Below, in pieces: positions 31,596 to 42,141 of a DNA stretch of 44,267 bases; the first letter of the stretch is position 1, and each line of letters begins with the position of its first letter. The stretch is from Intoshia linei (taxonomy: Eukaryota; Orthonectida; Rhopaluridae): positions 1 through 44,267 of the forward strand of contig LWCA01000184.1 in assembly GCA_001642005.1 (NCBI GenBank), read 5' to 3'. The notes under the pieces were generated by a model. The model did no database searches and was not told the DNA's origin. It saw only the letters and a list, made by a program, of their open reading frames with translations. The position numbers were made by a program, and so were the translations under genes.

Positions 31596-32366
31596 TATAT
31601 GGCAACTTTAGGATACGACTGTTTTTACTTTATTTTTAATATTATACATATATTCTGCCTAATAAATTAAAAAAATGGGATAACAATTGTTTTTAAAATT
31701 CTTTACGCAAATATTAACAAACAGAATTAAGATAGAATACTCACTTTAAAGTAAAAATTAATGTGATATGACGGTTCCACCTCAAACAAGTTTTGGAACC
31801 ACTCCTTTAAATGATTGATAATAGTGAATAGTGTGATTTTTAAGTTAGATTTTCAACGTCAATTAATTTTTTTGGTAGAATAAAAATGTGCCCTCGGCAG
31901 AACTAGGTGCTGTTTGTACGTAGTACATAACAGTCAACCTAGTGATAATATAAAAATAGTAAAATTAAATGTTAGTAAGATATTATAAATTGTATACAAA
32001 TTTTGAATTAACTTAGGTTTGATTTAAAGGGGTTCCACTGTAATACAATCCATCTGAAACCGTGTCGAAATCCTCATCAGAACATTGATATTTAAATCTC
32101 AACACATTCAATAGTGGTATACTACATTGTAATTTTATTAAAACTTTACAAGACAAGTTACTACAGAGCACAGACTACAGGCACTACTACAGACTCTGTA
32201 AAAATGAAGTTTATTTTGTTCGTCAGCAATTTTGTTAGTCCAATAATAACTATATGTCGAATCGCAATTATGATACATTTTATTTAATGTTCATAATTTA
32301 AAATTTCCCAATCCGAATTTATAATTACATTTATATTACAAAAATTTAATATAAATTTTATGTAAT

Positions 32367-35300
32367 TTAATAATTAATTAAATTAAAAGAAGTAATTACA
32401 TCTTGATTTTTTCTTTTTTTGGATCGTGGTCTAAATATTTAAATAATTTTTGAAATTAAAATAAAAAGCAAATACCTATATTTATATCCAGGATGGTCAA
32501 TCATGTGTTGTTTGCTTAAAGTTTCTTGTTTATCATAGAATGGTTTTTTTTCATCACTAGACATTTTTTTCCATATTTTACCTATAAATTCACAATTTTT
32601 TAAAAGTTTTTAATGTATTTTATTACGATACATAATGATACATTAAATTATCTTTTACTTATATAAAAATGAATGTCTGTGTATGTTTGTGTGTGTAACC
32701 ATTTATGGAAAAAATTGACTGTCGCAAGTTTTAAAGAAACCCCGTTTTTAATACAGTTTTTCCCAGAACGTGTTTTTATCCATTTTTCAGTTTTAGCATT
32801 TGAGTCCTTCAGGGTCAAAAACTCAATTTCCCCTTTTGTTTGTTCAAATTCTCATTTTAAAACCTTTTGAATAAAATTTAAATAAAAACTACACAACACA
32901 ACTTTGTTAATATTATTTTTATATTTATTACAATCCTTTGCAATATTGGTAAAATTTTACTGAAATATGGTTATAAAGTGATGATTCAGTTAATTATTGA
33001 TATATAATTGGTATTTACCTTATATTGGTATTATATTATATACATAATTCGCTACACAGCGAATAGGGTATGTTCCAAAGGTATTGAATTTTCATTAAAA
33101 ATATTTCTATGACTCAAACCAAATATTTGCTCTACTTACGCACAAAAGCAACTTGCATTAATTAGTAATATTTAGTAACAACACTATTAGTACTATGCAT
33201 GTGCATTTGAAATTTGTTAGCATTTCTATATTTTCCAACTACTGCACATGAAGTTTATAACACCAATGTTAGAAATACATTTTTTTTAAAAAAGTCCTGT
33301 TTTGAAGAAAACAGAATGTTTAAAAACACACAAACTAACTTTAAAGGTTCGTATTTGTTTATAAAAACGGTAATAAATGTTTCATATGTTTTTTTCAAGC
33401 AGTGTTTAAACTTTAAAGCGTCAATGATTTACAAATAAAATGACATTGTTCAGTAATGATCATTGATCAGTAACATAAAATAAAATTATAAAATTGCAAA
33501 ATCATTAAAGCTCTATAACTTAAATCAGTGTTATTAACAAAATCTAAAAATTGAAACAAATCAATGAAAATTTAAATTAAATTTGAATATTGATAGATAC
33601 AAAAAAATTTTAATTTTAATTTTTATAAATTAAATCATTCAGACTCAAAAACTCCATTTATCCTATTTTTTTAAAAATAAAATGAGCCCTAGACTTTTAA
33701 AAAACGTAAATTCTGTACATGTTTTAAAATCATTAAAATTGTCGTAAATTTCATCCTCAAAAAATTACAACTTCTGATATGAGTTTTGGAGGATGAAATT
33801 TATCTTATTATACGTCCCGGAAAAAACTGTAATTGAAATGTGGACTTTATAAAATTCTAAGACTGGTAGTTATTTCAATAAAGTGGAACACACACACAAA
33901 CAAAAATTGCTTAACATATTATATAAGTTAGGATTGTCCATAATAAATCAAAAAATAGGTCTTAAAATTAAAAAGTCGGACCTCGGCAAAGGTAGCTACT
34001 TGTACGAAATATATAACAATCAAACTAATATTAGTGTATTATGTAGTAAACTTAAACCATCATTTATTAAACTTGTTATATAATAAGATTTGATAAATTT
34101 AACATTCTCGAACAATCGTTATATTAAAATGCATTTTTGTCGAAAAAAATTATCTTTAAATTCTTTAAAAATTGTATCAAAATAATTAATATGTCATCCT
34201 CACTTATACAATATATATAACATTGAATATCGTTCTGTCTGTCTGTGTGTTGCAGTTTCTAGCAATAAAGAAAAGTCATAGAATTTTATGAATAATAATT
34301 TGACAATATCCCAAACAATTGATAAAATTTAATCTATCTACTAAAATTTACAATTTAAGAAAGTTTACATTATAATTATCCAATTTTTTGTAATTTAAAA
34401 TATCACTAAACTAACGTTATATATCAAAAATATTTTAATGAATTCGTCTTCGACCTTGACATATCACTATAAAAGATTTTAATAATTGAGCCGTATTTTA
34501 TAAAACTTTATATACCATGTAATAATTCATGTATTTAATGTTTCCCTTAAAATTGATAAAATAAACATTAACTTAATGACTAAGTAAATTAAAAATAAAT
34601 TAAAACTGTATAAGACTAAAACTAAAGTAAAGACTTGTATAATACTTGTATACATGTACCATGTTTATCAATGCAATAATTATTAATTATTATTATAACA
34701 GTAAAAAAAAATTGATTGCAGTGTTTAATTCTAAATACAATAACTAAATATTGCATCTCGAATTTGACTTATCTGACACCTTTAATAAATTAGCAGCATG
34801 ATCCCGCCACCCGCTAACTAAAAACAATCTCAATTCTGTTGATTTTAAAATTTTGAGAATTTTTAATTTAGAGTAGTAATGTATTATGGATTACTGAAAA
34901 TTGAAATTAAAATGATTAATAGTTTGTAAACATGTTTCAAAACGTAAAGTAAACCTAAAAGTAACCTAAAAAGGGGGGTTTTATGGATATTTCCTAAATA
35001 TCACTCTTTTCATAAAGATTTGACCTTTTCTTATATCGATCTGACCTTCCAGTTAACTAACTACCTTTGGTTAAACTACAAATTTTGTTGAAAAAATGAA
35101 AAGTATGACTAAATAATGCAAAATAAATGAGCAGTAAATAATAACATATTGGCCAACTAATTTTATCAAAATTGAGATTTATTTTAATTTAATTGAATTT
35201 ATTATACAATAAAATTGAATCGACACAAATACAGAAAACTCGATACAAAATTAATATCATAGTTTATATTTAATTACACAAGTATTTTAATTAGTTTTGT

Positions 35301-36281
35301 AGTTTAGACAACAAATGTACTTGCAATTTGGCTGAAATTGCAAAAGTATACATTTGAGTTTGTATTCAGTAATCCTAATAGTATAAATGAAAAATACCTA
35401 AATGAGTTGAAATTCGAGAATTATGTAAAGAAGGGTCGCTTTTCAACAATTCCCGTCGTTTCTGTTGAGACCAAATCATGAAAGCATTCATGGGTCTTTT
35501 AATGTGTTGTTTTCGTCTTTTTTCTTCAATATCATGTAAATTGACATCTAAACATTAAAAGGTTAAATTACTGAATAGTAAATAAACATGTATTACTTGA
35601 ATATTTTTGATAATTTGAAATTTTCTAAAATTTGAAATAAGCATAGCATTAAATTTACAAAATAAGTAAAATAATAAAATTTACCATATATTCATTTTTA
35701 TTGGTAATTGGATTTGTAAATGAAACGTAGTTAAATAAATGAAATGTAAGGAAATTTGGAGTAATTATTCCAGAAAACATGAACCATTTAATGGTTTGAA
35801 TACAATGCTTCAACATTCTGTCATAATCCATCAACGATGAACGAGGTGGTCCGTTGGGAGCCATATTATATTGATCCATCAAGTAGCTAATCTGATCCAA
35901 TTCGGAATAATCTCCCGGTCCACTTTGAGTACTCTGATTCCTGTAATTCCTGAATGAAGGTAGTTTGACTTGTCTGATGGTATCGATAAAGCAATTTTTC
36001 ATATGGTGCATTTTTTGTGCCATATTGTTGGTAGATTGCGAAATGTTTGTATTTAGATTATGCAACCGATTTTCTACATTTCTTTTAAATAATTTTTCAC
36101 TATCTTGCTTGATTTGTAATTCCATTTCAAAATTCATAAACATGTTATTTTCGTAATCATTTATTAGATGTTCCTTTCTACTTAAATTTAAAGGCTGTTC
36201 AGTCATTTTTAATGGGCCGTATCTATCAAAGTTGTATCCTTGAACGTTATTTTTCATGTTATTTATCGTGTAATTGTTCAT
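32367..36281 (-). CDS. SoxD-like HMG-box transcription factor, five exons
   Basis: Minus strand. Exons in transcript order: 36281-35685, 35624-35597 (28 nt), 35547-35398, 32581-32476 and 32430-32367. They total 945 nt, 314 residues, with every junction GT...AG and in phase. The HMG box spans ~223-301 and is split by two introns: [31 protein letters not shown] / [32 protein letters not shown] / RSKKRK. The RPMNAFMIW core is diagnostic of Sox. [11 protein letters not shown] resembles the YEEQxRLSKxH of the SoxD group (Sox5/6/13, EGL-13), as does PLNLS at 30-34, a CtBP-type motif found in SoxD. Residues ~44-104 are probably helical. ATG 36281 has an in-frame stop just upstream. The intron at 32582-35397 holds R1 copies. 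The 3' end could be alternative through a GT at 32391-32390. Confidence 0.88.
32640..32880 (+). repeat. copy of interspersed repeat R1 in the Sox intron, 5' end
   Basis: ACTTATATAAAAATGAATGT followed by CTGTGTATGTTTGTGTGTGT is the clearest 5' end of the family. Then come TGTAACCATTTATGG and CAGTTTTTCCCAGAACG. TATATAAAAATGAATGTxTG starts are common in invertebrate Helitrons. Read across the minus-strand gene, it is intronic. Confidence 0.65.
33590..33905 (-). repeat. inverted copy of interspersed repeat R1
   Basis: The reverse complement reads TTTGTTTGTGTGTGTGTTCC, ATAACTACCAGTCTTA, TTACAGTTTTTTCCGGGACG and TATAATAAGATAAATTTC, matching 29075-29180 and 30215-30255 almost word for word. The plus-strand open frame 33883-34083 starts in this repeat and is not a gene. 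Confidence 0.7.
34205..34290 (+). repeat. R1 5'-end fragment
   Basis: ATATATATAACATTGAATAT followed by CGTTCTGTCTGTCTGTGTG resembles the R1 start at 32655 without the downstream modules. Confidence 0.4.
34744..34817 (-). other. exon-like fragment in the Sox intron
   Basis: On the minus strand, after a TTTTTAG acceptor, the sequence reads [20 protein letters not shown] followed by CNI and a stop. It is strikingly G+C-rich (AGCGGGTGGCGGGATCATGC) for this region. I cannot place it in a family or join it to another exon. Confidence 0.25.
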
Positions 36282-36744
36282 TTCAAGATAAAAATGTTTA
36301 AATTATGAAATTTAGTAAATTTTATTGTTGACTAAAGAATGGATTAAGATACACATTAGATACTATTAAGCCAATATTTATTAAATAAATACCATACTTG
36401 TCTTACCATAAATTTTGTATTTTTAATTTATGAAATACAATTTTAGTATTTGCGTTTATATATAATTAATGACATGTATGGTATGTTTATAATGCCCTTT
36501 TTGTATTAGTGTTATTTCGCACGTAATTAAACTCTTACCATATTAAATGGAAAAAATATGAAATTGAAATATCAATAGGGCAGTTTACTTACACATTCCT
36601 TTATATTAACATTTACATATATTTAATTTCCATACATTAAATATGGATTTTTTATTATTTTACATTGCCTTAACGAAATTTAAGTTAACATTAACTTAAC
36701 ATAATTATATAGAAGAATTGCAAGTCGAAAACCGTTTCTTAAAA
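36282..36744. other. Sox upstream region, no gene seen
   Basis: A+T-rich; probably contains the Sox promoter on the minus strand, but no distinct element can be defended. Confidence 0.4.
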
Positions 36745-37330
36745 AATTCACAGAACAAACCGTTTTAAAAGGGGTAAGTAAAAAGTGACATGGACAAACC
36801 AATGGAAAAAGATAAGCTTCACTGATGAAAGTTGATTTGAATTATTTATAAAAGGAAGAGTATACGTTCGAAAACGTAAAAAATAAAATTTTTATCAACG
36901 TACATAAGTAGAAGTATTACAAATACTTAATAAAATATGATTTGGGTGGTATTAGGGCAAATGAAAAAAGAGTATTAATAAAGTGTTTAGGAGGAATAAA
37001 TATTAAGAATACCAGAGAATTATTAGAAAAGCAAACGAATAACATTTTTGGATGGACTGAATAAACATCAAGATTGTGAACCGTGTCAAACAGCAAAGAC
37101 AACCCGTCCATTCATACGGGGCAATCGTATAAAAAAATCAAAAGATTGACCAGTAAAAAGTTCAGATTTAAACATTATTGAAGATATGCGAAAAATTTGA
37201 AAGATACGGTTTATAAGCTACATCTAGTCAACTTAGAAGAACCATGGAGATATATACACGACGAATGAGACCGCGTACCTCTAAAAACTATTTAAGCGTT
37301 GTATTCCTCATTGCCCAGAAGAATAGTATC
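36745..37330 (+). pseudogene. decayed Tc1-like transposase
   Basis: In broken frames the sequence reads TWTNQWKKISFTDES, stop, FELFIKGRVYVRKRKK (36788-36888), matching the Tc1 block WxxVxFSDESxFxLF that holds a catalytic Asp. Further on are GGIRANEKRVLIKCLGG and HQDCEPCQTAKTTRPFIRGN (~37065-37130), matching QDNAPCHTAK, and SSDLNIIEDMRKI (~37162), matching SPDLNPIENLW with the last catalytic acid. At least four stops interrupt it. The open minus-strand frame 36917-37111 is a shadow. Terminal repeats could not be paired. Confidence 0.75.
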
Positions 37331-37829
37331 AGTGATTAAAAATATATGATGGAATACTAAATATTAGTAATTTCATTTATATTTATTAAATATTTTCATT
37401 TAATTAACATAATTAATTGTATTATTTTATAGGTGACAAGACTTATGTCGCTCGGAATGTAATGGCGGCTCCACGGTACATTAACTGTATGTGTTACGTC
37501 AGTAACCATTTGAAAATGTAAACCAGAGGCGAATGCAACCTATTTAGAAATTTTAATTTATTTTTTTAATTTAGAAAAATTTTTAATTTAGTTTGTCAGT
37601 TAATTAAAACAAATTTTTTATACAAATTAAACAAATACATAAAATATAAATAAAACGCGATTTTTGTAAAAATGCTGTATTTATAAGTGATATAATTATG
37701 AATATACTAACAATGTTGTGAGGTTAAATGGTCAAAGAAGTTGGCTTTTTAAACTAAAAAATCAAGCATTAGAAACATGTCAATAAAAATTTGTTATTTA
37801 TTTATTTTTATTATCAAAATTATTCTTTA
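37331..37829. other. non-genic, nothing recognised
   Basis: A+T-rich sequence after the Tc1-like remnant. A G+C-richer patch at 37440-37500 (GTCGCTCGGAATGTAATGGC) may be the tail of that element. Confidence 0.35.
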
Positions 37830-38160
37830 CTCATATAAACTTGAATGTCTGCGTATTCTCATTTATTTAAAAATTAAAAATTTACATTCCCTATAATATA
37901 TACACCTTTTATAGCTACGCCAGTAGTTACGTTATAAAATAATGTTTCAGCAAGAAGTTACGTTTTAAAAGACATATTGTCATGTACCTTTTCCAGTGAG
38001 TGTATCATTATAAATTTCATTTTCAAAATTTGCATATTCGCTGTGAAGAGTTGAAATGACAACTTATTTTTTTGAAATTTAAAATTTAAAAAAATTTCAA
38101 TCTCAAAAAGTTGTTGCTTCCACAAAAATACATGTTAGTAATTGGGAAGGTCGTTTTTTA
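37830..38160 (+). repeat. diverged R1 copy
   Basis: TTTACTCATATAAACTTGAA followed by TGTCTGCGTATTCTC resembles the R1 start; AAATTTCAATCTCAAAAAGT at ~38090 matches its middle module. Confidence 0.45.
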
Positions 38161-38406
38161 CTTTTTTGTACAATGTACATAGGGTTGTAAAATTTTCTTA
38201 GGATCATTATTGCTTCTACTCAGCCAAGCTTGCGTTTTATGAACATTTCGTAATGTGAGAGACATTGATTAAACTTACGATGCAATATACATTATGTATT
38301 CAGATATTGAACAAATACAATTATAATTAAATGATGATAATATATCATCGTTATAATTATAATGTTTTCTCATTATTATTGTGCCTACCATTCCTCTGTC
38401 ATACTA

Positions 38407-39885
38407 CAGTAGAGTCCGCTTATATTGATCACGGATATAGTGATCAGCCGCTTATAATGATTAAAATTAAGAATCCCGTACATTTTGATCAAAATGTAAA
38501 AAATGCGTCAAAAAGCTCAAGAAATTGTAAAAACTATGAATATAAAAAATTTCAAAGGTACAGATCGATGGTTCAATAGGTGGAAAAAAAGAGAAAATAT
38601 TGTTTACAAACAAATTCATGGAGAAGAAAAAAATGCAGATTTTGTAGCAACTGACGATTGGATAAAAACCGAGTGGACCAGAATTGTAAATGAATACAGT
38701 CCGAATAACATTTACAATGCTGATGAAACCGGATTATATTTTCGGGCAATATCTAATCATAGGTATTTATTTAAAAATTACAGCTATAAGAGAATTAAAT
38801 TAATCAAAAAACGACTTACATTATTGTGCTGCGTCAATATGGAAGGCCACAAAAAAACTATTGGTAATCGGGAAAAGCAAAAGCCCATGCTGCTTTAGAG
38901 GCATTAGAATGTTACCCGTTTGTTATGCAAGTAGTCAAAATTCTTGGATGACTAGATCTATATTCACAGATTAGCTGATTAAATATGAATTGTCTTTGAA
39001 TCATAACATTCTGTTATTACTTGACAATTGCACGGCTCACATAAATATTGGCCAATTTAATCAATATCATAATAATGTTTTTATCGATGAATATAATGCC
39101 TATTATTCAGCCGTGTGACCAGGGTATAATACGAACCTTTAAGTCATATGACCGAAAAAAAATCAGAGCTCAAATAATAACACAACTTGATAATTGTGCA
39201 ATGTATAACGAAAATGTACTTGCTAAAAAAATATCGGTTCTTACTGCAGTGCATATGGCACCAAGTTCTTGGATGCAAGTGTTTATACAGATAATACAAA
39301 ATTGCTTTAAAAAATGAGGATTCAATAAAATAGATACCATAAATCTACCATCTCAAATAGATAATAACAATCACAGTGAACTATATGATATGGAATTTCA
39401 ACAGTGGGTGGATATAGATGCAAATATAGAAATTATCTCTGCTATTAATTTTTTGGACGTGTGCCAGGTAAATACTGATAAAAGTGATTTGTAAAAGAAT
39501 GAAACTGAAAATGATACAGGTATTTTACATCTAAAATTTTATTATTTTTAAAGTATATTTTTATTTTTAGACACCAGTAACCAATCGTGAGCTACAAGAA
39601 GCGTTAATGTATTACGTCGAAATGTACAACAAAAATCTGGAAACTTTGAAAAGCATTACGAGTATGATCGCTTCATTCAAGAATTATTATGAAAATAAAA
39701 TACAATCTAAAATTGATGATTATTTCTTGTCCAAATAAATGTTATTCAAGTATTTTTATGTAATATTTCGTATCCATAACTTTCCTCGAATATTTAAACA
39801 AATAAAGTTATCTACATTTTAAAAGCCGCTTATAGTGATCAAAACTGTTCTGTCCCAATATGATCAATATAAGTGGCTTCTACTG
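38407..39885 (+). mobile_element. Tigger/pogo-type DNA transposon, 1.5 kb
   Basis: Terminal inverted repeats of 25 bp with three mismatches: CAGTAGAGTCCGCTTATATT at the left, CAGTAGAAGCCACTTATATT read from the right. TA flanks at 38405-38406 and 39886-39887. Just inside each end is a second, internally inverted copy of the motif (AGTGATCAGCCGCTTATAAT at 38438; AAAGCCGCTTATAGTGATCA at 39821), likely transposase binding sites. It carries one broken transposase gene. Confidence 0.92.
38503..39738 (+). pseudogene. Tigger/pogo transposase, N-terminal part missing
   Basis: Opens at the CENPB-type DNA-binding domain (MRQKAQEIVKTMNIKNFKGT, WFNRWKKRENIVYKQIHGE), then the DDE core: IYNADETGLYFR (first Asp), LLLLDNCTAHINI (~39012, second Asp), IIQPCDQGIIRTFKSYDRKK (~39095, QPxDQG third Asp). 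Frame breaks lie near 38898 and 39047. The usual first helix-turn-helix is absent because the left terminal repeat directly precedes this point. A 3' exon after a GT...AG intron of about 50 bp (39521-39570) gives NRELQEALMYYVEMYNKNLE ... SKIDDYFLSK, matching the family's C-terminal QxxITDFF tail. It ends at 39738. Confidence 0.85.
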
Positions 39886-39887
39886 TA

Positions 39888-41144
39888 CATTGCTGTCAAT
39901 GTACAACTTTAATTAATATAAATTTAAAAAACAATTTAATAAAAATGATGCCAAAGTTTAATCTGGTAATAGTTACCGTCAAACTTAAATCTTATCACAG
40001 GTTTATTTACTATGTATTTTATTGTGTTTTTATGTTTGTTTTTACGTTGATATGGAGCATTTAATATTTTCACTTAAATTATAGTCGTAAGGGAAAAAAG
40101 ACTTGAAAATTTAGATGGCGTTAATTAGAATTAATTACCATCATTGCCGAAATATCATTTTTCACTTCAACACTCTAAATAATTTAACTATAAAATTTTT
40201 CATGGATCCAAAAAACGTGTGTGGACCCCTGGGGTCCACCGTAACCCCGTTGAGAATGGCTGATTCGGTCAACTATAGTTTCAGTAAGCATGTTCTATTT
40301 TTGATATAAATTAAACAAATTTATATCATTTCTTGAAAAATAATTAATTTACAAAACATGACCTACATTATCTTGAATATTTATTAATTTATACATAATG
40401 AAATGTTTATTCTTTGTGTCTACAACACATCTAATGGAATATATATTATTTATTTTGTTTTATAAATTCAGCATTTTATTGAATTTGTTTTGTTTAAATC
40501 GCGTTTGTTTTGAATTTTAAATTTATATTAATGTTGTCTTTTATTTACACTAGTGGACGGCAAGCTTTTTGACATGGGGGCCGGAATAACTAAAAAAGGA
40601 ACCCGCGGACCAGATGGAAAATATACATGACGGAATTTTAAATTAAGATTTAAAGTTAATGAGTTAATAAGTTTCTCACGGTCTAGAAATGACAAGTCGA
40701 TAGTAAATATTTAAAATCTAAGTCGATGATCCTTACTTATATATGCTACGCAATATTTGTTTGTGTGTGTGTGTGTAATACACACACTGTGTATTAGGGG
40801 TTACACCCATCAAAGAAGCAAGGGCAATTAGCACTAAAAGTGTGTATTTTTGAAATAGAAAAACTAATTCGCAATCAAAAACATTTAACGCTGTCTATTC
40901 AAGTTGCGTTTGTCATTTTAAATATCACTGTATAAATATTATGGAGAAATTAAAACTTAACTTTATTTTAACGGAAATTGGCGTTTTCTAATTTTGAGGG
41001 TACTATTTTTCATGTTACGGTTGACTTGTGTTTGGTAGGTACGGTTTGACAGGCAAATTAGCCATTTATGAAAACTATTATGATTAAATTTATGCATCAC
41101 TGGTTACATACAGAAAATTAAATTAAAGTAAAATTTTTATTTAG
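39888..41144. other. non-genic; hAT end fragments and a GT-repeat tract
   Basis: 40204-40261 contains GTGTGGACCCCTGGGGTCCA and GTAACCCCGTTGAGAATGGCTG, which read from the right are a typical hAT end. 40552-40615 (CTAGTGGACGGCAAGCTTTT, GGGGGCCGGAA) resembles another hAT terminus. Neither has a visible partner. No gene was found. Confidence 0.4.
40728..40800 (+). repeat. R1 5' fragment with GT microsatellite
   Basis: ATCCTTACTTATATATGCTA then CGCAATATTTGTTTGTGTGT matches 29041-29090; the (GT)n run is followed by its own inverse ACACACACTGTGT. Confidence 0.55.
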
Positions 41145-41237
41145 CATGCCCTCATAATTGTAGAAGTTGTAAAGATAAAAAAGTTTGTAAAGAGTGTTAT
41201 GTTGGCTATAGACTCACCGAAAATAAACTTTGTGAAG
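41145..41237 (+). CDS. isolated cysteine-rich (furin/EGF-like) exon
   Basis: A 93-nt open segment between a TTTATTTAG acceptor and a GTGTAT donor, reading CPHNCRSCKDKKVCKECYVG then YRLTENKLCE. The spacing C-x3-C-x2-C-x5-C-x2-C-x11-C with GYxL matches furin-like cysteine-rich repeats of secreted proteins or receptor ectodomains. Both ends are in mid-codon (phases 2 and 1), so it must belong to a larger gene, but no companion exon was found on this strand. Confidence 0.5.
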
Positions 41238-42045
41238 GTGTATACACTATATAAATTATAACTAGGGCGATTTTTTTTAACCTATAAAAACAAAGAAATT
41301 TAACTTACAAATCAAATTTATTTAACTTTATTAACTTTTAGAAAAAAAATTCACGTAGTGCTGATTTTCGTGATCTTCGTCACTTAAATGGGTCTTTATA
41401 TTCATCTTTTTTAAAATATGACTCAAAAAACTAAGGCACGTTCAAATACTAATGTTGAAATGCTCACCAATATAATTTTTAATACTAAAAATTGGAAAAA
41501 TATTACTACATGTAGTTATATATTGTTAAATATAACATACAAGCATACTAATATATCGTAAGTTATCCGTAATCATTGCAAAGTAGGTGTTAATACAATA
41601 ATTAATCAATAGTATCAATAATTAAGGAAGATGGAAGTTTTATAATATCATAATACATAATGTATTCAAAAGAATTTATCAAATTATTATATTTTAATTT
41701 ACTGTGTTATTAAAAATGAGAAAATAATCAATAAAATTAAAGTATGAAATCCGAACCTCTTACACATTAAAAGATGCATTAACGAAAAAAGTATATTTAC
41801 AATTTAAATATTTTCAGTTTTGAAATCAGTTGAAATTATTTCTTGAAAATTTTTAATCTTTTTGAAATTATATGTACATTTCATTACATTAATAAAAGTG
41901 CTGCCGTTAATATGATAATACCGATAGATATATCTTTGACATTTGATAATAGACCTACGATAATAATGTAAACATGTAATATATGATATTAAACGGATCA
42001 ATTTTTTGTATATAGCTATAAATCAAAACTAAAATAATAATTTAC
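41238..42045. other. non-genic, nothing recognised
   Basis: A+T-rich sequence without repeat structure or motif on either strand that I can support. Confidence 0.4.
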
Positions 42046-42141
42046 CAGTCTGACATATTCCATCGTTGTGATTTATACAATCAGTGATCGTATTGGTAAG
42101 ACAGAACGTCTTGAAACCGGCCATACTACACAAATCTAAAT
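42046..42141 (-). CDS. possible cysteine-bearing exon, minus strand
   Basis: The minus strand reads, after a TTTTTTCAG acceptor, LDLCSMAGFKTFCLTNTITD then CINHNDGICQT, and meets a GTAAATTATT donor. Four cysteines and balanced composition suggest an extracellular-domain exon. It could not be linked to other exons. Family unknown. Confidence 0.3.

Larger units (their letters stand above)
29924..31804. mobile_element. hAT-like unit nested in the pogo-like composite
   Basis: GAGTGGTTCCAAAGTAGTCG at the left and, read inward, GAGTGGTTCCAAAACTTGTT at the right are inverted. Flanks CATTAGAC and CTTTAAAT agree at 5 of 8 positions only. Non-coding. Confidence 0.5.
28977..32040. mobile_element. pogo-like element ends enclosing a composite insert
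   Basis: The left end GAGCGGAACCTCTTTAAACG and, read inward from the right, CAGTGGAACCCCTTTAAATC are related inverted repeats. TA flanks both sides (28975-28976, 32041-32042). No pogo transposase is visible inside; instead it holds repeat R1 copies, a hAT-like unit and three single-N joins. Treating the two ends as one element is inference. Confidence 0.5.

Noticed and set aside
32028-32130. Minus-strand coding-like tail (YQCSDEDFDTVSDGLYYSGT) that could be spliced to the Sox gene
   Set aside because: Its last codons are simply the pogo-type terminal repeat CAGTGGAACCCCTTTAAATC read in frame, so it is transposon sequence.
33883-34083. 66-codon plus-strand frame rich in Lys and Ile
   Set aside because: Its start lies in the inverted R1 repeat (ACACACACAAAC) and it has no motif.
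36917-37111. 64-codon minus-strand frame
   Set aside because: Antisense of the Tc1-like transposase remnant.
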